Below are positions 52,295 to 61,124 of a stretch of 64,000 nt of DNA, one piece after another. Position 1 is the stretch's first letter, and every line of letters begins with the position of its first letter. Made by a program: the position numbers and the translations under genes. The notes below the pieces were generated by a model, which was given only the letters and a program-made list of their open reading frames with translations, was not told where the DNA came from and made no database searches. Origin of the DNA: Chryseobacterium turcicum (lineage in GTDB: Bacteria > Bacteroidota > Bacteroidia > Flavobacteriales > Weeksellaceae); contig NZ_JAJNAY010000001.1 in NCBI RefSeq assembly GCF_021010565.1, forward strand, positions 2,956,001-3,020,000, read 5' to 3'.

Positions 52295-52681
52295 TTTTTA
52301 AAGCTTTTTATTTCTTCGGATTCTATTTTTTTAGAAGCTATTTCCCGCTATCCACTCATACTCCTCACGCTAAAACTTTCCAACACCCAAGCCCTCCAAC
52401 TTTCCCACTGCTAGCTGCGGGGTAACCGTTTCTATCGGGGCTAGGGAAATCATTTCGCTTAAGCTACTTAGTCAAAAATCCTTTGAGTTTTCACCATTCT
52501 TCCAAAGGAACAAAAACACTAATACATGACAATCAAAACTTTAACATCTAACAATAACTGATTAAATATTCAAAAGAATTTATTTTGAAAATCTTTGATT
52601 TTCCTCTTAAGTGTTCTAAATATTTTCGAAGCTTTAACCTTAAAGCTAATGTGACTCATGTGTTAAAAAAAAAATGGTTAA
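52295..52681. other. Intergenic stretch with a partial AGCCCCGAT element
   Basis: No coding potential seen. On the minus strand it holds CCTAGCCCCGATAGAAACGGT (52421-52445), similar to the AGCCCCGATT element at 55494. A small hairpin GAAAATCTTTGATTTTC also occurs. Nothing else is distinguishable. Confidence 0.4.
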
Positions 52682-52715
52682 AAAAAACGTAACAGATTAA
52701 AATCCATTACGTTCT
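52682..52715 (-). terminator. Terminator of the MsrAB gene
   Basis: AACGTAA and TTACGTT form a 7-bp stem with a 14-base loop, and on the minus strand the stem is followed by a long T run (complement of AAAAAAA), 26 bases from the MsrAB stop. Confidence 0.75.
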
Positions 52716-52740
52716 CAAGATTCGAAAATCTTTCTTTCAT

Positions 52741-53829
52741 TTACTTTTTATTCAAAAGAGAAATATAATCTCCGTATCCTTTTGCCTTCATTTCACCTTT
52801 CGGAATAAACTTTAGGGAAGCAGAATTAATGCAATATCTCAATCCACCTTTATCTTTCGGGCCGTCATCAAAAACGTGACCCAAATGGGCATCACCGGTT
52901 TTACTTCTCACCTCTGTTCTCGCCATTCCGATTGAGTTATCATTTTTTTCATCGATTACATTTTTAGAAATCGGCTTCGAAAAACTTGGCCATCCGCAAC
53001 CCGATTCAAATTTATCCGTAGAAATAAATAACGGCTCTCCAGTTGTAATATCTACATAAATCCCTTCACGAAATTCTTTATCATATTCATTAGAATAAGG
53101 TCTTTCTGTTGCATTTTCCTGAGTCACTTTATATTGTTCAGCAGTTAGTGTTTTCTTCAAAACTTCCTTATCCTGCTTTTGGTATTTCGCTTTTGGAAGC
53201 GGATTGGCATTTTTTGCCATTTCAAACAATCCTGGCTCAATGTGACAGTAGCCTCCCGGATTTTTGTCTAAATAATCCTGATGATAAGATTCCGCAGTAT
53301 AGAAGTTTTTCAAAGGAATCGTCTCTACAACGACAGGCTTGTTGTAATTTTTAGATAATTTCTGAACTTCTTCTTTAATAATAGCCTCCGTATCTTTATC
53401 GGTAGAATAAATTCCCGTTCTGTACTGGTCACCTCTGTCATTTCCTTGTTTGTCGATGCTTGTAGGGTCAATGGTTTTAAAATACAAATCGATTAATAAT
53501 TTCAAATCAACTTGTTCGGGGTCATATTTTACTTTTACAGTTTCGGCAAAACCTGTAGTATGACTGACTACTTCTTCATAAGTAGGATTTTTCTTGTTTC
53601 CGTTGGCATACCCAACTTCAGTTCCTACAACCCCTCTGATTTGTTGAAAAAAATGCTCGGTTCCCCAAAAGCAACCGCCTGCAAAATAAACTTCTTTTAC
53701 ATTTCTAGCATTCATAGTGGTCTCATTTTCTTTTTTAATTGATGAAGATTGTTGTTTTGCATCTCCGCAGCTTGTCGCAAAGACTGCAATTCCCAGAGTT
53801 ATTCCGAGAAATGTGAATATATTTTTCAT
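52741..53829 (-). CDS. msrAB: Bifunctional methionine sulfoxide reductase MsrA-MsrB, lipoprotein
   Basis: The start at 53829 ([21 protein letters not shown]) is chosen because it gives a lipoprotein signal with lipobox ATSC and does not overlap the upstream gene. The 362-residue product has an MsrA domain ([13 protein letters not shown] with the catalytic Cys, [12 protein letters not shown]) followed by an MsrB domain ([44 protein letters not shown]). It repairs oxidised methionine, both S and R forms, in the periplasm. The MsrB part lacks the zinc CxxC near its start ([10 protein letters not shown] in its place). It follows DUF417 by 10 bases. Confidence 0.93.
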   Translation of the reverse strand: MKNIFTFLGITLGIAVFATSCGDAKQQSSSIKKENETTMNARNVKEVYFAGGCFWGTEHFFQQIRGVVGTEVGYANGNKKNPTYEEVVSHTTGFAETVKVKYDPEQVDLKLLIDLYFKTIDPTSIDKQGNDRGDQYRTGIYSTDKDTEAIIKEEVQKLSKNYNKPVVVETIPLKNFYTAESYHQDYLDKNPGGYCHIEPGLFEMAKNANPLPKAKYQKQDKEVLKKTLTAEQYKVTQENATERPYSNEYDKEFREGIYVDITTGEPLFISTDKFESGCGWPSFSKPISKNVIDEKNDNSIGMARTEVRSKTGDAHLGHVFDDGPKDKGGLRYCINSASLKFIPKGEMKAKGYGDYISLLNKK

Positions 53830-53839
53830 TTTTGTTTTA

Positions 53840-54292
53840 TTAGGTGTGTTCATTTTTTCCATTTAAAAGCATTAAACCAAATCCTAAAAGCATCAAATCT
53901 TTAAGAATAAAAAAGTCAGTAACGGGAACGCCGTCTACAATATGCCAAACATTCGGTGTTGTAAAGAGGTAACTTAACGTCACCAAAAAAGTAACAACCA
54001 TTCCGATGCCTCCATATTTTTTAAGAGATGCAAATTTCACGCTAAAGATTAATAACAAGGCAATGATAATTTCTATGACACCGATTATATTAGAAACCGC
54101 TTGTTCGCTCATAATATCATATACGAAAAACGTGAGAAAATGGTTTTCTACCAATGGTCTTATGGCAGCTGCTTCGGTAGGGGTAAATTTGAAAGCGCCA
54201 ATCCAAAGCAAAATAATTGCTGCTCCGAAAAGCGAAATATAATAACCGATTTTGTACGTTGGTAAGCCTTTTTGTTGAAATGTCTGTTGCAT
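53840..54292 (-). CDS. DUF417 (YkgB/RclC-like) membrane protein
   Basis: A 150-residue membrane protein with four helices ([64 protein letters not shown]). The phrase [36 protein letters not shown] is typical of DUF417. Enterobacterial relatives such as RclC are linked to reactive-chlorine resistance. Here it lies 10 bases upstream of MsrAB, which fits a role in oxidative stress. Confidence 0.85.
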   Translation of the reverse strand: MQQTFQQKGLPTYKIGYYISLFGAAIILLWIGAFKFTPTEAAAIRPLVENHFLTFFVYDIMSEQAVSNIIGVIEIIIALLLIFSVKFASLKKYGGIGMVVTFLVTLSYLFTTPNVWHIVDGVPVTDFFILKDLMLLGFGLMLLNGKNEHT

Positions 54293-54371
54293 TGTTTTTA
54301 GATTTTGAATTAATATGTATTATTTTCAAAACTATAGTCGCAATGATTTCAAAATCCTGACAATTCTTTTC

Positions 54372-54644
54372 TTAAAAATCTATCTTTTTTAATATCTTAT
54401 TTTTAAAATCCTGAATTTCAGATTCATTAAGTATATTTTCATCTTCCTTCGATAATCTTTTTTTCAAGAGAGAATCTAAAATTTTCAATTTTTCTTCGTA
54501 CGCTTTACACCATTTACAAATCTTCAAATGCATAGAAAGCTGCCAATTCTCTTTTTGAGAAATGTTGTTTGCATTGCGCTTTTCCAGCAATAAAGTCGCT
54601 GTACTACAGGGCAAAAAGAAAATATGTATTATTTTTCTAAACAT
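54372..54644 (-). CDS. Zinc-finger-like anti-sigma factor
   Basis: A 90-residue protein with the H-x3-C-x2-C zinc-binding motif of anti-sigma factors (MHLKICKWCKAYEEK, about residues 38-52), a helical C-terminus, and a hydrophobic N-terminal stretch (IIHIFFLPCSTATLLL). It starts 10 bases after the ECF sigma gene, and so is probably its cytoplasmic inhibitor. It has only weak similarity to known families, and the call rests on motif and position. Confidence 0.7.
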   Translation of the reverse strand: MFRKIIHIFFLPCSTATLLLEKRNANNISQKENWQLSMHLKICKWCKAYEEKLKILDSLLKKRLSKEDENILNESEIQDFKNKILKKIDF

Positions 54645-54653
54645 TTTTATTCC

Positions 54654-55208
54654 TTATGATTTTGAAAACCAATTCATTTCAAGACACTCTCGCAACTGCA
54701 TTCTGGTTCGCTGTAAAATCTTCCAAAGATTAGTCGTAGAAATATCTAATTCCTGACTTACTTCGGGTGCTTTTTTTTCCTCAAGGTAATACATTTTCAT
54801 GGGGATTTTCCATCGCGAAGGCAAATCTTCTATGCAATCTTCCAGACTTTTATTAAAATCCTGATTGTCTAAAAGTTCAGATTCCGGGTTAGAAACATTC
54901 CAGTCATTTAAGACCGAATCATTTTTCCAGGAACCGGTTTCATCAAAAAAATGGTCGAGTTTAATCGTTGGTTCCGACTTGTATTTTTTACGGTAAAAAT
55001 CAGCCACTTTATTATTAAGAATCGTGTTGAGCCAAGTTAAAGGTTTGCTTTTCCCTTCAAAAGAGTCGTAAGATGAAAAGGCGGCAATGAAAACTTCCTG
55101 AACGATATCTTCCGCCTCCAGCTTATCCGACAGCAGAAAAATAGCTCTTCTGAGCAAGGATTCAGAATATTCTTCAATCCAAATTTTTAAAGCTTCGTTT
55201 TTCGTCAT
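54654..55208 (-). CDS. ECF-type RNA polymerase sigma factor (second)
   Basis: A 184-residue sigma factor with region 2 (LRRAIFLLSDKLEAEDIVQEVFIAAFSSYDSFEGKSKPLTWLNTILNNKVADFYRK, about residues 19-75) and region 4 (LPSRWKIPMKMYYLEEKKAPEVSQELDISTTNLWKILQRTRMQLRECLE). It heads an operon: sigma, anti-sigma, DUF417, MsrAB, all on the minus strand with gaps of about 10-80 bases. This suggests that it switches on oxidative-damage repair. Confidence 0.9.
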   Translation of the reverse strand: MTKNEALKIWIEEYSESLLRRAIFLLSDKLEAEDIVQEVFIAAFSSYDSFEGKSKPLTWLNTILNNKVADFYRKKYKSEPTIKLDHFFDETGSWKNDSVLNDWNVSNPESELLDNQDFNKSLEDCIEDLPSRWKIPMKMYYLEEKKAPEVSQELDISTTNLWKILQRTRMQLRECLEMNWFSKS

Positions 55209-55350
55209 TTTTTTTGATTGTATCTTTTCAGATGCTAACGAAGGTAATAAGTTAAACTCAGAAGTGCAAAGTTTTTATTAATCCTTTTTAATGGTTCATC
55301 CAAGATTCTATGATGAACCGTTTTTAAACATAATCCGATGTTAACAGTAT

Positions 55351-55418
55351 TTTTGTCATTCCGTAGGAATCTCGACATTATAAAATTCAGCAGTTTAGAT
55401 TGCTACCGGAATGACAAA
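55351..55418. repeat. Isolated palindromic unit of the TTTGTCATTCCG family
   Basis: TTTTGTCATTCCGTAGGAATC and GCTACCGGAATGACAAAAT are the two arms, separated by about 35 bases. It is the same type as the 19908 array but shorter and alone. Confidence 0.7.
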
Positions 55419-55493
55419 ATTTACGTTCTTAATTTTATGATTATTGTGGACTTTTAAAATCTATTATGAATGTTTTGAAAATGGCTGTAAACC

Positions 55494-55563
55494 TAGCCCC
55501 GATTGCAGTGAAAATCCTTTTTTGAAAAAAAAGATTGTAACGAAAAGCGGGAAAAAGCTCCTG
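55494..55563 (+). other. CTAGCCCCGAT...GCGGGAAAAAGCTCCT element upstream of alaS
   Basis: The stretch begins CTAGCCCCGATTGCAGTGAA, has a hairpin ATCCTTTTTTGA/AAAAAAGAT, and ends AGCGGGAAAAAGCTCCT. I recall a near-identical phrase (AGCCCCGATAGAAGCGG ... GCGGGAATAGCTCC) from intergenic spaces in many flavobacterial genomes, without known function. It lies in the 530-base gap before alaS. A partial reverse copy is at 52421-52445. Confidence 0.55.
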
Positions 55564-55689
55564 AAAAAAAATTATAAATAATGAACGATTAATTATAGAT
55601 TTCTTATTCTTCGAAATGACAAACTCAAAACTATATTTTACAAATACATTAAAACATAAAACTATATTTTTCTATTCCTTTAAAAACCT

Positions 55690-55697
55690 TAAATTTG
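55690..55697 (+). promoter_or_regulatory. alaS: -7 promoter element TAAATTTG of alaS
   Basis: An exact TAnnTTTG match 45 bases upstream of the chosen ATG at 55742. It supports that start rather than one at 55616, since a promoter inside the reading frame would otherwise be needed. The -33 element (TTTT) is weak. Confidence 0.6.
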
Positions 55698-55741
55698 CAT
55701 CTTATCGAAAATTGATTAAAGCAAAGCAACACAATATAATT

Positions 55742-58345
55742 ATGACATCACAAGAGATACGTCAGAAATTTTTAGATTATTTTAAAAGCAAAGACCACCT
55801 TATCGTTCCTTCTGCACCCATTGTGCTGAAAGACGACCCTACCCTAATGTTTTCTAACTCGGGAATGACGCAGTTTAAAGATTTTTTCTTAGGCTACAAA
55901 ACGCCAACTGCCCCTAGAATTGCCGATACACAGAAGTGTTTGAGAGTTTCGGGGAAACATAATGATTTGGACGATGTAGGTAGAGATACTTACCATCACA
56001 CCATGTTTGAGATGTTGGGAAACTGGTCTTTTGGTGATTATTTCAAAAAAGATGCGATTGCTTTTGCCTGGGAATTGTTGACAGAAGTGTACGGAATTCC
56101 TAAAGAGAACTTGTATGTAACGATTTTTGAAGGAGATGCTTCTGAGAATCTTGAAAGAGACCAGGATGCCTATGATTACTGGAAATCTGTGATTTCTGAA
56201 GACCGAATTATCAATGGAAACAAAAAAGATAATTTCTGGGAAATGGGGGCAAGCGGACCTTGCGGACCTTGTTCGGAAATCCACATCGATTTAAGAACTC
56301 CTGAAGAAAAAGCGAAAGTTTCAGGATTGGAATTGGTGAACAATGACCATCCTCAAGTGGTGGAAGTTTGGAATCTCGTTTTCATGGAATTCAACAGAAA
56401 AGCAGATGGTTCTCTTGAGAAATTACCAGCTCAACATGTAGATACTGGAATGGGCTTTGAGCGTCTTTGTATGGCACTTCAAGCGAAAACTTCTAACTAT
56501 GATACTGATGTTTTCACGCCTTTAATTGCTAAAGTGGAAGAACTTTCAGGGAAGAAATATACCGGAATTTTAGAAGATGAAAAAGATATTGCAATCCGTG
56601 TAGTGGTAGACCATATTAGAGCGGTTTCTTTTGCAATTGCAGACGGACAATTGCCTTCAAACGGAGGTGCAGGTTACGTAATCAGAAGAATTTTAAGAAG
56701 AGGAATTTCTTATTCTTACCGATTCTTAGACATGAAAGAACCTTTCCTTTACAAATTGGTTGCTGTTCTTCAGGAACAAATGGGAACATTCTTCCCAGAG
56801 TTGCAGAAGCAAGGAACTTTGGTAACGGAAGTGATTAAAAGTGAAGAAGAATCTTTCTTAAGAACGATTGAGACAGGATTAATCAGAGTCGAAAAATTGA
56901 TTCAGCAAACCATTTCTGAAGGTAAAAAAGTATTACCAACTCAAGAAGTTTTTGAATTATATGATACCTACGGTTTCCCAGATGATTTAACAAGAATTAT
57001 CGCTGAGGAAAAAGGATTAACGATTGATGAAGCAGGATTTGAACAAGCTTTAAATGAGCAAAAGAAACGTTCAAAAGCAGATTCAGCTCAGAAAGTTTAC
57101 GACTGGGTAACTTTAGAAGAAAGAGAAGAAAACTTTGTAGGTTATGATGTTTTAGAGTCTGAAACCTATATTACAAGATACCGAAAAGTAGAAAATAAAG
57201 ACGGCGAATTTTATCAGGTCGTGTTGAGCAACTCTCCTTTCTATCCGGAAGGTGGTGGACAAACCGGTGACAAAGGTGTTCTTGAAAATGCTACGGAAAG
57301 TCTTGAAGTTTTAGAAACCAAAAAAGAAAACGGATTGATTATTTCTTTAATCAATGCGCTTCCAAAAGATGCAGGAGCAGTTTTCTATGCTAAAGTAAAT
57401 GCTACTGACAGAAAAAATTCTCAAGCCAATCACTCGGTAACCCATTTGTTGCACGAAGCTTTGAGAGACGTTTTAGGAACGCACGTTGAGCAAAAAGGTT
57501 CGTTTGTTGGTCCTGATTATCTTCGTTTTGACTTCTCTCATTTCTCTAAAATGACGGAGGAAGAATTAGCATTGGTTGAAGAAAAAGTAAATGCTAAAAT
57601 CAAAGAAAGTATTGCTTTGCAGGAATTCAGAAATATTCCGATTCAGGAGGCTTTGGAGAGAGGTGCAATGGCTTTGTTTGGTGAAAAATATGGTGACAGT
57701 GTGAGAATGATTCAGTTTGGAAGTTCTAAGGAACTTTGCGGTGGAACTCACGTAAAAAATACCAGCGAAATCGGTCATTTCAAAATTGTTTCTGAAAGTT
57801 CTGCAGCTGCAGGAATCAGAAGGATTGAAGCAATTTCTGGAGATAAATCTCAAGAATATTTCAACAGTTTAGAAAAACAAATTGCTGAACTTTCTCAGTT
57901 ATTAAAATCTAAAGACGTTGTAAAATCAATTGAGAAATTAATTGAAGAAAACGCAACTTTAAAATCTGAAGTTGAAGCTTTCAAAAAAGAAAAAGCAAAA
58001 GGCGAAATTGGAGACTGGAAAAACGCTTACGAGCAGAAAGATGGTAAATTACTTTTGGTGAAGAGAACTTCTTTAGATGCAGGTTCTGTAAAAGACATCG
58101 TCTTCCAATTGAAAAAAGAAATCCCAACTTCGATAACGATTATTCTATCAGATGCAGACGACAAACCCATGATTACCATTGGCGTTTCAGATGATTTAGC
58201 TGGAATCTATCAAGCTGGAGCATTGATTAAAGATTTAGCGAAAGAAATCCAAGGCGGCGGTGGTGGAAACCCAGGTTTTGCCACAGCCGGAGGAAAAAAT
58301 CTTGATGGCTTGGAAAATGCTTATCAAAAGGCGCTGAATATTTAA
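55742..58345 (+). CDS. alaS: Alanyl-tRNA synthetase
   Basis: The start is the ATG at 55742 ([19 protein letters not shown]), giving 867 residues, the family's usual size. An upstream in-frame start adds 42 residues without homology. The class II catalytic core has [54 protein letters not shown] and [11 protein letters not shown]. The editing domain has [10 protein letters not shown] and the zinc-binding CGGTHVKNT. The C-Ala tail ends [28 protein letters not shown]. It charges tRNA-Ala and clears Ser/Gly errors. A second copy of the 3' end is at 60262. Confidence 0.96.
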   Translation: MTSQEIRQKFLDYFKSKDHLIVPSAPIVLKDDPTLMFSNSGMTQFKDFFLGYKTPTAPRIADTQKCLRVSGKHNDLDDVGRDTYHHTMFEMLGNWSFGDYFKKDAIAFAWELLTEVYGIPKENLYVTIFEGDASENLERDQDAYDYWKSVISEDRIINGNKKDNFWEMGASGPCGPCSEIHIDLRTPEEKAKVSGLELVNNDHPQVVEVWNLVFMEFNRKADGSLEKLPAQHVDTGMGFERLCMALQAKTSNYDTDVFTPLIAKVEELSGKKYTGILEDEKDIAIRVVVDHIRAVSFAIADGQLPSNGGAGYVIRRILRRGISYSYRFLDMKEPFLYKLVAVLQEQMGTFFPELQKQGTLVTEVIKSEEESFLRTIETGLIRVEKLIQQTISEGKKVLPTQEVFELYDTYGFPDDLTRIIAEEKGLTIDEAGFEQALNEQKKRSKADSAQKVYDWVTLEEREENFVGYDVLESETYITRYRKVENKDGEFYQVVLSNSPFYPEGGGQTGDKGVLENATESLEVLETKKENGLIISLINALPKDAGAVFYAKVNATDRKNSQANHSVTHLLHEALRDVLGTHVEQKGSFVGPDYLRFDFSHFSKMTEEELALVEEKVNAKIKESIALQEFRNIPIQEALERGAMALFGEKYGDSVRMIQFGSSKELCGGTHVKNTSEIGHFKIVSESSAAAGIRRIEAISGDKSQEYFNSLEKQIAELSQLLKSKDVVKSIEKLIEENATLKSEVEAFKKEKAKGEIGDWKNAYEQKDGKLLLVKRTSLDAGSVKDIVFQLKKEIPTSITIILSDADDKPMITIGVSDDLAGIYQAGALIKDLAKEIQGGGGGNPGFATAGGKNLDGLENAYQKALNI

Positions 58346-58450
58346 TTATTCTATAAAATATAAATAATAAAGCAACTGTCTTAATGGCAGTTGCTTTTAT
58401 TTTCACCGTATTTGAGTTTTCATAAACATCAATTCAATAAGCACATTTAT

Positions 58451-58656
58451 AATTCAATAGGGATGGGTTTTAACCCATCCATCAAAATTAACGAGGCAAT
58501 TGGCTTTAGCCAAAACTTATGATTGTTTTGGCTAAAGCCCTATTCTTGCTGTGAATTGAAAACATCAATATCGTTTTTAATCATCCCATTAAAATCAACA
58601 GCCACTTTGTCATTCCGCAGGAACCTCAACAACGCAAAAATAAAGCAGCTTAGATT
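58451..58656. repeat. 206-bp direct repeat, copy A
   Basis: AATTCAATAGGGATGGGTTT to GCAGCTTAGATT is repeated almost exactly 265 bases downstream (58716-58921). Inside are two inverted pairs (GGATGGGTTTTAACCCATCC; GGCTTTAGCC...GGCTAAAGCC) and an arm of the TTTGTCATTCCG family. Confidence 0.9.
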
Positions 58657-58715
58657 GACTTCGCGAACCACTACGTTAGGTTTCCTACGGAAAGACAAAC
58701 AAACCGATAAAAATA

Positions 58716-58921
58716 AATTCAATAGGGATGGGTTTTAACCCATCCATCAAAATTAACGAGGCAATTGGCTTTAGCCAAAACTTATGATTGTTTTGGCTAA
58801 AGCCCTATTCTTGCTGTGAATTGAAAACATCAATATCGTTTTTAATCATCCCATTAAAATCAACAGCCACTTTGTCATTCCGTAGGAGCCTCAACAACGC
58901 AAAAATAAAGCAGCTAAGATT
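58716..58921. repeat. 206-bp direct repeat, copy B
   Basis: A near-identical second copy at an offset of 265 bases from copy A. It ends in AGATTCTTCCAGAAATCAAA instead of the AGATTGACTTCGCG continuation of copy A. The inverted phrase GTCGGGCTAAAGCCCAACCC follows shortly after. Confidence 0.9.
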
Positions 58922-59057
58922 CTTCCAGAAATCAAAGATTCGACGAAGTCAATGACAAACAAGCTGTTAAAACGAAAAGGTCGGGCTAAAGCCCAACCCT
59001 ATTGAATAGATACACATCTCGAATGTCTAAAATGCTATAAATAATTCACCGTATCGC

Positions 59058-59750
59058 TTACTCCCCCTCCACTGGCGGTACCTCGGGCAAACCACTTGGG
59101 GTGTCGTAGATGATATAGTCGTTGTATTTGGCTTCGTTGGTTTCGTAGAAGATATCTTGGCCGATACCTGCGTATTTGATGAGCAGTTGGTAGAGCGTGT
59201 TGAGCACTTCTACCCTGCTTTCGGTGGCTAAATCCCTGTCTGAAATACCTTTCGCTTGGGTATCGATGGCGACGTCTAGGGTATTGCGTTGCATCATGAG
59301 AATGTTTATTTTCTCAGGAGTAAGACCTTCTGCGGATAGTTCGAAAAGATACTTTTCTGCGGTAAGACTCATGATTTTGGCAACCCGCACGATTTCGGCA
59401 TCGCTTTGCTGGCTGATGTCGGCATTGCCAAACTCTTTGTGTTTTGCACTGTACTGTCCGAAAACATTTTCTGCCATATTAAAAATACTGCGCATGGTTT
59501 TCTCGAGGGCTTTTCGGGCGGCATCTTTCTGTTCGGTAAGATTTATTTTAATGGCTTCCAGCTGTTCATCGTTGGGGAAGCTTTCTACGATGTCGCGGGC
59601 AGTTGTCAGTTCAAATTTCTTGGCGGCGTTGTAGCCACGGTCTGCAAATTCGGTAAAGTCTCTGTCGAGTAAATCGATGTATTCATCGGCTTTTTGTTTT
59701 AGGACAGCATCGGTTAGTCTGAAAATGCGGACTACTTGTTCTTTTTTCAT
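59058..59750 (-). CDS. Uncharacterised helical protein (DUF6261-like architecture)
   Basis: A 230-residue, almost all alpha-helical protein: FRLTDAVLKQKADEYIDLLDRDFTEF, DEQLEAIKINLTEQKDAARKALEKTMRSIFNMAENVF, LLIKYAGIGQDIFYETNEAKYNDYIIYDTPSGLPEV. The C-terminus is short and acidic, ending PPVEGE. Its GC content is above the surroundings. It resembles the 20619 gene in size, helical composition and neighbouring repeats, but no clear sequence identity is visible by eye. Function unknown. It may be a phylum-restricted or transferred gene. Confidence 0.6.
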   Translation of the reverse strand: MKKEQVVRIFRLTDAVLKQKADEYIDLLDRDFTEFADRGYNAAKKFELTTARDIVESFPNDEQLEAIKINLTEQKDAARKALEKTMRSIFNMAENVFGQYSAKHKEFGNADISQQSDAEIVRVAKIMSLTAEKYLFELSAEGLTPEKINILMMQRNTLDVAIDTQAKGISDRDLATESRVEVLNTLYQLLIKYAGIGQDIFYETNEAKYNDYIIYDTPSGLPEVPPVEGE

Positions 59751-59861
59751 AATGTTATTGTTATTTGTGTTTGAAAAATATAATTAAAGTCTCATTGCTA
59801 TAGATTATTTACGATTTATGTTTTCTCTAAAAGCTATGTAAAGTATTGAAATGTAACAAAT

Positions 59862-60085
59862 TGTACTTGATTGCCTCTTCGAAGTGCTTGATTTCCTATT
59901 CGTAATGCTTGATTGCTTCATCGAAATGATTGACGCTCTCATCGAAATGCTTGATTACGTTAACGAAACACTTTATTTTCTCAACGAAGTGCTTGATTCT
60001 CTCAACTGAATGCCTGAATGCTATTTCGAAGCGGTTGAAGCGGTCATCTAACTTCTTGAGTAGTTTATCGTAATGCTTTATCGCT
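59862..60085 (-). repeat. 21-bp tandem repeat encoding degenerate IKHFDEA-like heptads
   Basis: About ten degenerate units of 21 bases. On the minus strand one frame reads KHYDKLLKKLDDRF, then HSVERIKHFVEKIKCF, VIKHFDESVNHFDEAIKHYE, a TAG, and EIKHFEEAIKY. The heptad register with hydrophobic first and fourth positions resembles a coiled coil. No ATG precedes it and one stop interrupts it, so it is likely a decayed coding repeat or an intergenic tandem repeat. It ends about 110 bases before the start of the 59058-59750 gene. Confidence 0.7.
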
Positions 60086-60261
60086 TTTTAAGAGGAGCAA
60101 TATGTTTTGTATTATTAGTATTTTCTGAAATCCGGTGGTGCCGGAAGCGTGCGCATGAATTGCGGGGTTATTTTTAAATATCATCATTTTGTTTTTGTGT
60201 GTTGTTAAAGCAAATATAAAAATATTTTTGAATAATTATGGTAAAGTGAGATTGTTTTTTT

Positions 60262-60549
60262 ATGAGAAAAATAGCTCTTGATATAGGTTCTTTAAAATAC
60301 ATTCTCTTCCAATTGAAGAAAGGAATTCCAATTTCTGTAACGATTATTCTTTCTGATGCCGACGGAAAACCAATGATTACGGTTGGTGTTTCTGATTATT
60401 TAGCTTCAAGTTATCAAGCCGGAACCATCATTAAATATTTGGTAAAAAAAATCCAAGGTGGTGGCGGTGGAAACCCAAGTTTCGCTACAGCTGGAGGAAA
60501 AAATATTGACGGTCTGGAAAATGCTTATCAGAAGGCTTTGAATAGTTAA
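60262..60549 (+). pseudogene. Second copy of the alaS 3' end (C-Ala domain only)
   Basis: A 95-residue frame starting ATG at 60262. It corresponds to the last ~93 residues of alaS: both share [36 protein letters not shown] and [12 protein letters not shown]. Differences include Gly for Glu after FQLKK and Tyr for Asp after GVSD, so it is diverged (about three-quarters identical by eye). It has no catalytic or editing core. Either it is a decayed duplicate or a stand-alone C-Ala protein. Confidence 0.75.
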
Positions 60550-60586
60550 ATTACTAATAAATAGTACCATTTTTGCGGTTTCTATA

Positions 60587-60625
60587 CAAACAATCCCTTT
60601 CAGTTTTTGAAAGGGATTGTTTGTG
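60587..60625 (+). terminator. Strong hairpin after the alaS-like fragment
   Basis: CAAACAATCCCTTTC pairs perfectly with GAAAGGGATTGTTTG around AGTTTTT, followed by TGTTTAC. A 15-bp stem, 40 bases past the fragment's stop. Confidence 0.85.
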
Positions 60626-60644
60626 TTTACTGTTTTTTATTTTG

Positions 60645-60836
60645 TTAAATATTGAAAAAATCAAGAGAAAAAGTAATTTTCGGATTATTCTGACGAACTA
60701 TTACTCTTGTTCTATAACCTTCCTTATCATTCTCTAAAATAAAACTATAAATATTTGTATTTTGGTTTTCCCAGTTTTCACTTTTTCTCTAATCATAATC
60801 TAACTTTTGGAAATTTTCATTATTAATTAGTTTCAT
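60645..60836 (-). pseudogene. Small gene with an in-frame stop
   Basis: A minus-strand frame from ATG at 60836: MKLINNENFQKLDYD, then TAG, then RKSENWENQNTNIYSFILENDKEGYRTRVIVRQNN to a stop at 60645-60647. Both halves are in the same frame and protein-like, so a small (about 63-residue) gene appears interrupted by one nonsense codon. The family is unknown. It lies next to a zinc-protease-like gene in a disturbed strip. Confidence 0.5.
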
Positions 60837-60838
60837 TT

Positions 60839-61124
60839 TTGCTGAAAGGTAATTATGGTTTAGAACATATAGAATCTGAAACTCAATTCATTTATCTACA
60901 TGCAAAAAAGTTCAATAGAATAAGGAAAACTTCTTTCATCACGGCGATTGTGTATAAAATATTGCAAACAGTTTGGGTATTGCCGAAGGTGGGAGTTTTA
61001 AATACAAAAGGCCAGTCTAAGAACGAGGTTTGAATCTTATACAAATGCTCAATTGAAGTCATTCAGCCCCGCTTGTGTCAATACCTTGTTGTGTACACTG
61101 CTTCAGCATCACTCCTTTATTGAA
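60839..61124. other. Disturbed strip between the nonsense-mutated gene and the protease-like gene
   Basis: A short frame (60839-61033) ends in KVGVLNTKGQSKNEV. Its codon use and composition are not convincing, and I do not annotate it as a gene. The strip also holds CATTCAGCCCCGCTTGTGTC and nearby phrases that look like debris of recombined sequence. Confidence 0.35.

Noticed and set aside
55616..55741. N-terminal extension of alaS (42 residues)
   Set aside because: Extension has no AlaRS similarity and a consensus -7 promoter element at 55690 lies inside it; the family's usual start matches 55742.
60839..61033. Plus-strand 64-residue frame ending KTKGQ-like residues
   Set aside because: Composition and context are poor, no family recognised, and it lies in apparently recombined debris.
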